DNA of 5,284 nt from JBFWNZ01 sp050250795 (GTDB taxonomy: Bacteria; Pseudomonadota; Alphaproteobacteria; UBA8366): assembly GCA_050250795.1 (NCBI GenBank), contig JBFWNZ010000282.1, positions 1 through 5,284 on the forward strand, written 5' to 3'. Shown piece by piece: positions 4,632 to 5,284 of the stretch. The notes under the pieces were generated by a model. It was not told the DNA's origin, searched no databases, and saw only the letters and a program-made list of their open reading frames with translations. Made by a program: the position numbers and the translations under genes. Position 1 is the first letter of the stretch; each line of letters starts with the position of its first letter.

Positions 4632-4637
4632 TTGACC
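4632..4637 (+). promoter_or_regulatory. Candidate -35 element for the cupin gene
   Basis: TTGACC matches the TTGACA consensus at five of six positions and lies about 70 nt before the cupin start. No convincing -10 is found at 16-18 nt spacing (the best there are GAAGCT or AAGCTT), so this is tentative. Confidence 0.25.
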
Positions 4638-4661
4638 CGAGCCGTCGGCTGTCCGAAGCTT

Positions 4662-4675
4662 GGCATCAGGATGCC
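4662..4675. repeat. Palindrome GGCATC-AG-GATGCC upstream of the cupin gene
   Basis: A perfect 6-bp dyad with a 2-nt centre lies 31 nt before the cupin ATG, between the candidate -35 and the ribosome binding site. A further GGCATC half-site follows at 4682-4687, 20 bp from the first. This arrangement resembles an operator, but GGCATC/GATGCC is also frequent in the coding regions of this window. Confidence 0.35.
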
Positions 4676-4692
4676 GCGCAGGGCATCGGCTT

Positions 4693-4698
4693 GGGGAG
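4693..4698 (+). promoter_or_regulatory. Shine-Dalgarno deciding the cupin start
   Basis: GGGGAG lies 7 nt before ATG 4706 and supports this start over GTG 4622, which is in frame 28 codons upstream. Confidence 0.65.
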
Positions 4699-4705
4699 CG
4701 ACAGG

Positions 4706-5113
4706 ATGGGCGCACAGGATGCGGCGCGGACCGTGAGTGTCACGGCGGCCGCGAATTTCTCGAAGGATGCGCGGGTCAATGCGGAGCTGATGGCGACGCC
4801 GGGGCTGGTGGTTCGCATGAACTGCTATGAGCCGGGGCAGGTCACGCCGATGCATATGCATCCGGAGGAGGACGAGGTCCTGTATGTCGTCGAGGGCGAC
4901 GGCAAGGTCATCTTCGAGCGGATGCCCGAGGTACGGGTCAAGACGGGCGACCTCGTCTGCCTGCCGGGAGACCAGTTCCACAGCATCGTCAACGATTCCG
5001 CGGGCCGCATGACGCTCATCTACTTCATGAAGCCGGATTATCGCAGCGTCCGCCCGCAGGACGGCGCCGCGCACCCCGTCATCGCCAAGCTGCACGGCGA
5101 GCGGGGCGCTTAG
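4706..5113 (+). CDS. Single-domain cupin protein
   Basis: The product is 135 aa from ATG 4706. Cupins are small beta-barrels, often metal-binding, found in dioxygenases, isomerases and sugar- or ligand-binding proteins. Motif 1 is complete: Gly44-x5-His50-x-His52-x4-Glu57-x6-Gly64. Motif 2 is G81-DLVCL-P87-G-D89-QF-H92-SIV-N96, with His92 as the fourth metal ligand; Asp89 replaces the usual Gly of PxG. The four ligands suggest a metal-binding, possibly catalytic, cupin, but the substrate cannot be told. ATG 4706 is preferred over the upstream in-frame GTG 4622 because of the GGGGAG site and because the extra 28 residues look non-coding. It stands alone after the tRNA and ends 7 nt before a convergent amidohydrolase gene. 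Confidence 0.9.
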   Translation: MGAQDAARTVSVTAAANFSKDARVNAELMATPGLVVRMNCYEPGQVTPMHMHPEEDEVLYVVEGDGKVIFERMPEVRVKTGDLVCLPGDQFHSIVNDSAGRMTLIYFMKPDYRSVRPQDGAAHPVIAKLHGERGA

Positions 5114-5118
5114 CCCCG
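5102..5118. terminator. Hairpin at the convergent cupin/amidohydrolase junction
   Basis: CGGGGC (5102-5107) and GCCCCG (5113-5118) form a 6-bp stem with loop GCTTA; the cupin TAG (5111-5113) spans loop and stem. The amidohydrolase stop is at 5121-5123. There is no T-run. The layout mirrors the 1695-1717 hairpin at the other convergent junction. Confidence 0.4.
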
Positions 5119-5120
5119 GC

Positions 5121-5284
5121 TCACGCCGCCTTCGGCCCCCCGGTTGGTCCAGCCTGCGGGCCGCGGATCAGGCGGCCGGGCATGCTGCCGGTGCCCTCGC
5201 TCTCCTCGAAGGTCACCTGGCCCGACAGGATGGTTGCGGCATAGCCGTCCACGCGCTGGATCAGCCGCCGCCCGCCCGCCGGCA
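5121..5284 (-). CDS. Amidohydrolase, N-acyl-D-amino-acid deacylase type, C-terminal end (5' part outside window)
   Basis: The minus-strand frame is open from the window edge to TGA 5123-5121, giving 53 residues. It begins PAGGRRLIQRVDGYAATIL and continues with SGQVTFEESEGTGSMPGRLIRGPQ. This is the typical ending of metal-dependent amidohydrolases of the D-aminoacylase / N-acyl-D-amino-acid deacylase group, where the last beta strands carry xxTxxxGxVTFxxGExTGxxPGRLxRG. The catalytic metal-binding part lies beyond the edge, so substrate class is uncertain. It converges on the cupin gene with a gap of 7 nt. The tail after PGRLIRG (PQAGPTGGPKAA) is a short flexible extension. Confidence 0.8.
   Translation of the reverse strand, partial: PAGGRRLIQRVDGYAATILSGQVTFEESEGTGSMPGRLIRGPQAGPTGGPKAA

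Noticed and set aside
4622..4705. Extended cupin N-terminus from GTG 4622.
   Set aside because: There is no good ribosome site before it, the added 28 residues look non-coding, and ATG 4706 has GGGGAG at 7 nt.
4460..4705. Possible mobile-element insertion at the tRNA gene.
   Set aside because: No integrase, no repeat of the tRNA 3' end and no compositional shift were seen downstream.
4443..5095. Minus-strand open frames running across the tRNA and antisense to the cupin, with peptides such as GAGEGNRTLVVSLGSF and VKGIEPSS.
   Set aside because: These are translations of the antisense strand of the tRNA-Gly gene, a well-known source of false proteins; the tRNA folds perfectly and the cupin has full motifs on the other strand.

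Overview
The window is a GC-rich stretch of bacterial chromosome. The base composition, housekeeping gene types (ArgF, Hsp33, ApaG, type IA GTP cyclohydrolase) and form of the tRNA-Gly(CCC) fit an alphaproteobacterium, possibly of the Rhodospirillales. That placement is inferred from protein style and not proven. No transposase, integrase, phage gene, CRISPR array or toxin-antitoxin pair was seen, and the window looks like ordinary core or near-core chromosome.

Layout. Positions 1-1688 (+) hold the 3' end of argF, then hslO (Hsp33) starting inside the end of argF, then a small lipoprotein gene of unknown function; spacing suggests one transcription unit. A 9-bp hairpin at 1695-1717 separates it from a minus-strand block: apaG (2368-2760) followed by folE (1705-2319, TTG start). 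Upstream on the minus strand is a tightly coupled pair, a radical SAM enzyme (3368-4324) and a MaoC-type hot-dog hydratase (2880-3371), sharing an ATGA stop/start. The 119-nt gap between this pair and apaG holds terminator-like and alternative stem-loops. An intergenic region (4325-4459) with several small inverted and direct repeats separates the radical SAM gene from a divergent tRNA-Gly(CCC) gene (4460-4533) with a plausible promoter. Next come a single-domain cupin (4706-5113, +) and, almost touching it in convergent orientation, the C-terminal end of an amidohydrolase of the N-acyl-D-amino-acid deacylase type (5121-5284, -).

How the genes relate. argF makes citrulline for arginine synthesis. 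hslO is a redox-activated holdase chaperone. folE makes the first pteridine precursor for folate or related cofactors. ApaG is a conserved small beta-sandwich protein. These are housekeeping genes without an obvious shared pathway. The most unusual unit is the radical SAM plus MaoC pair: the radical SAM protein has the canonical cluster motif and a Cys-rich C-terminus suggesting an auxiliary Fe-S site, and its substrate is not known to me. I found no clear evidence for a wholly new system; that pair and the small regulatory-looking structures around it are the best places for a second look.
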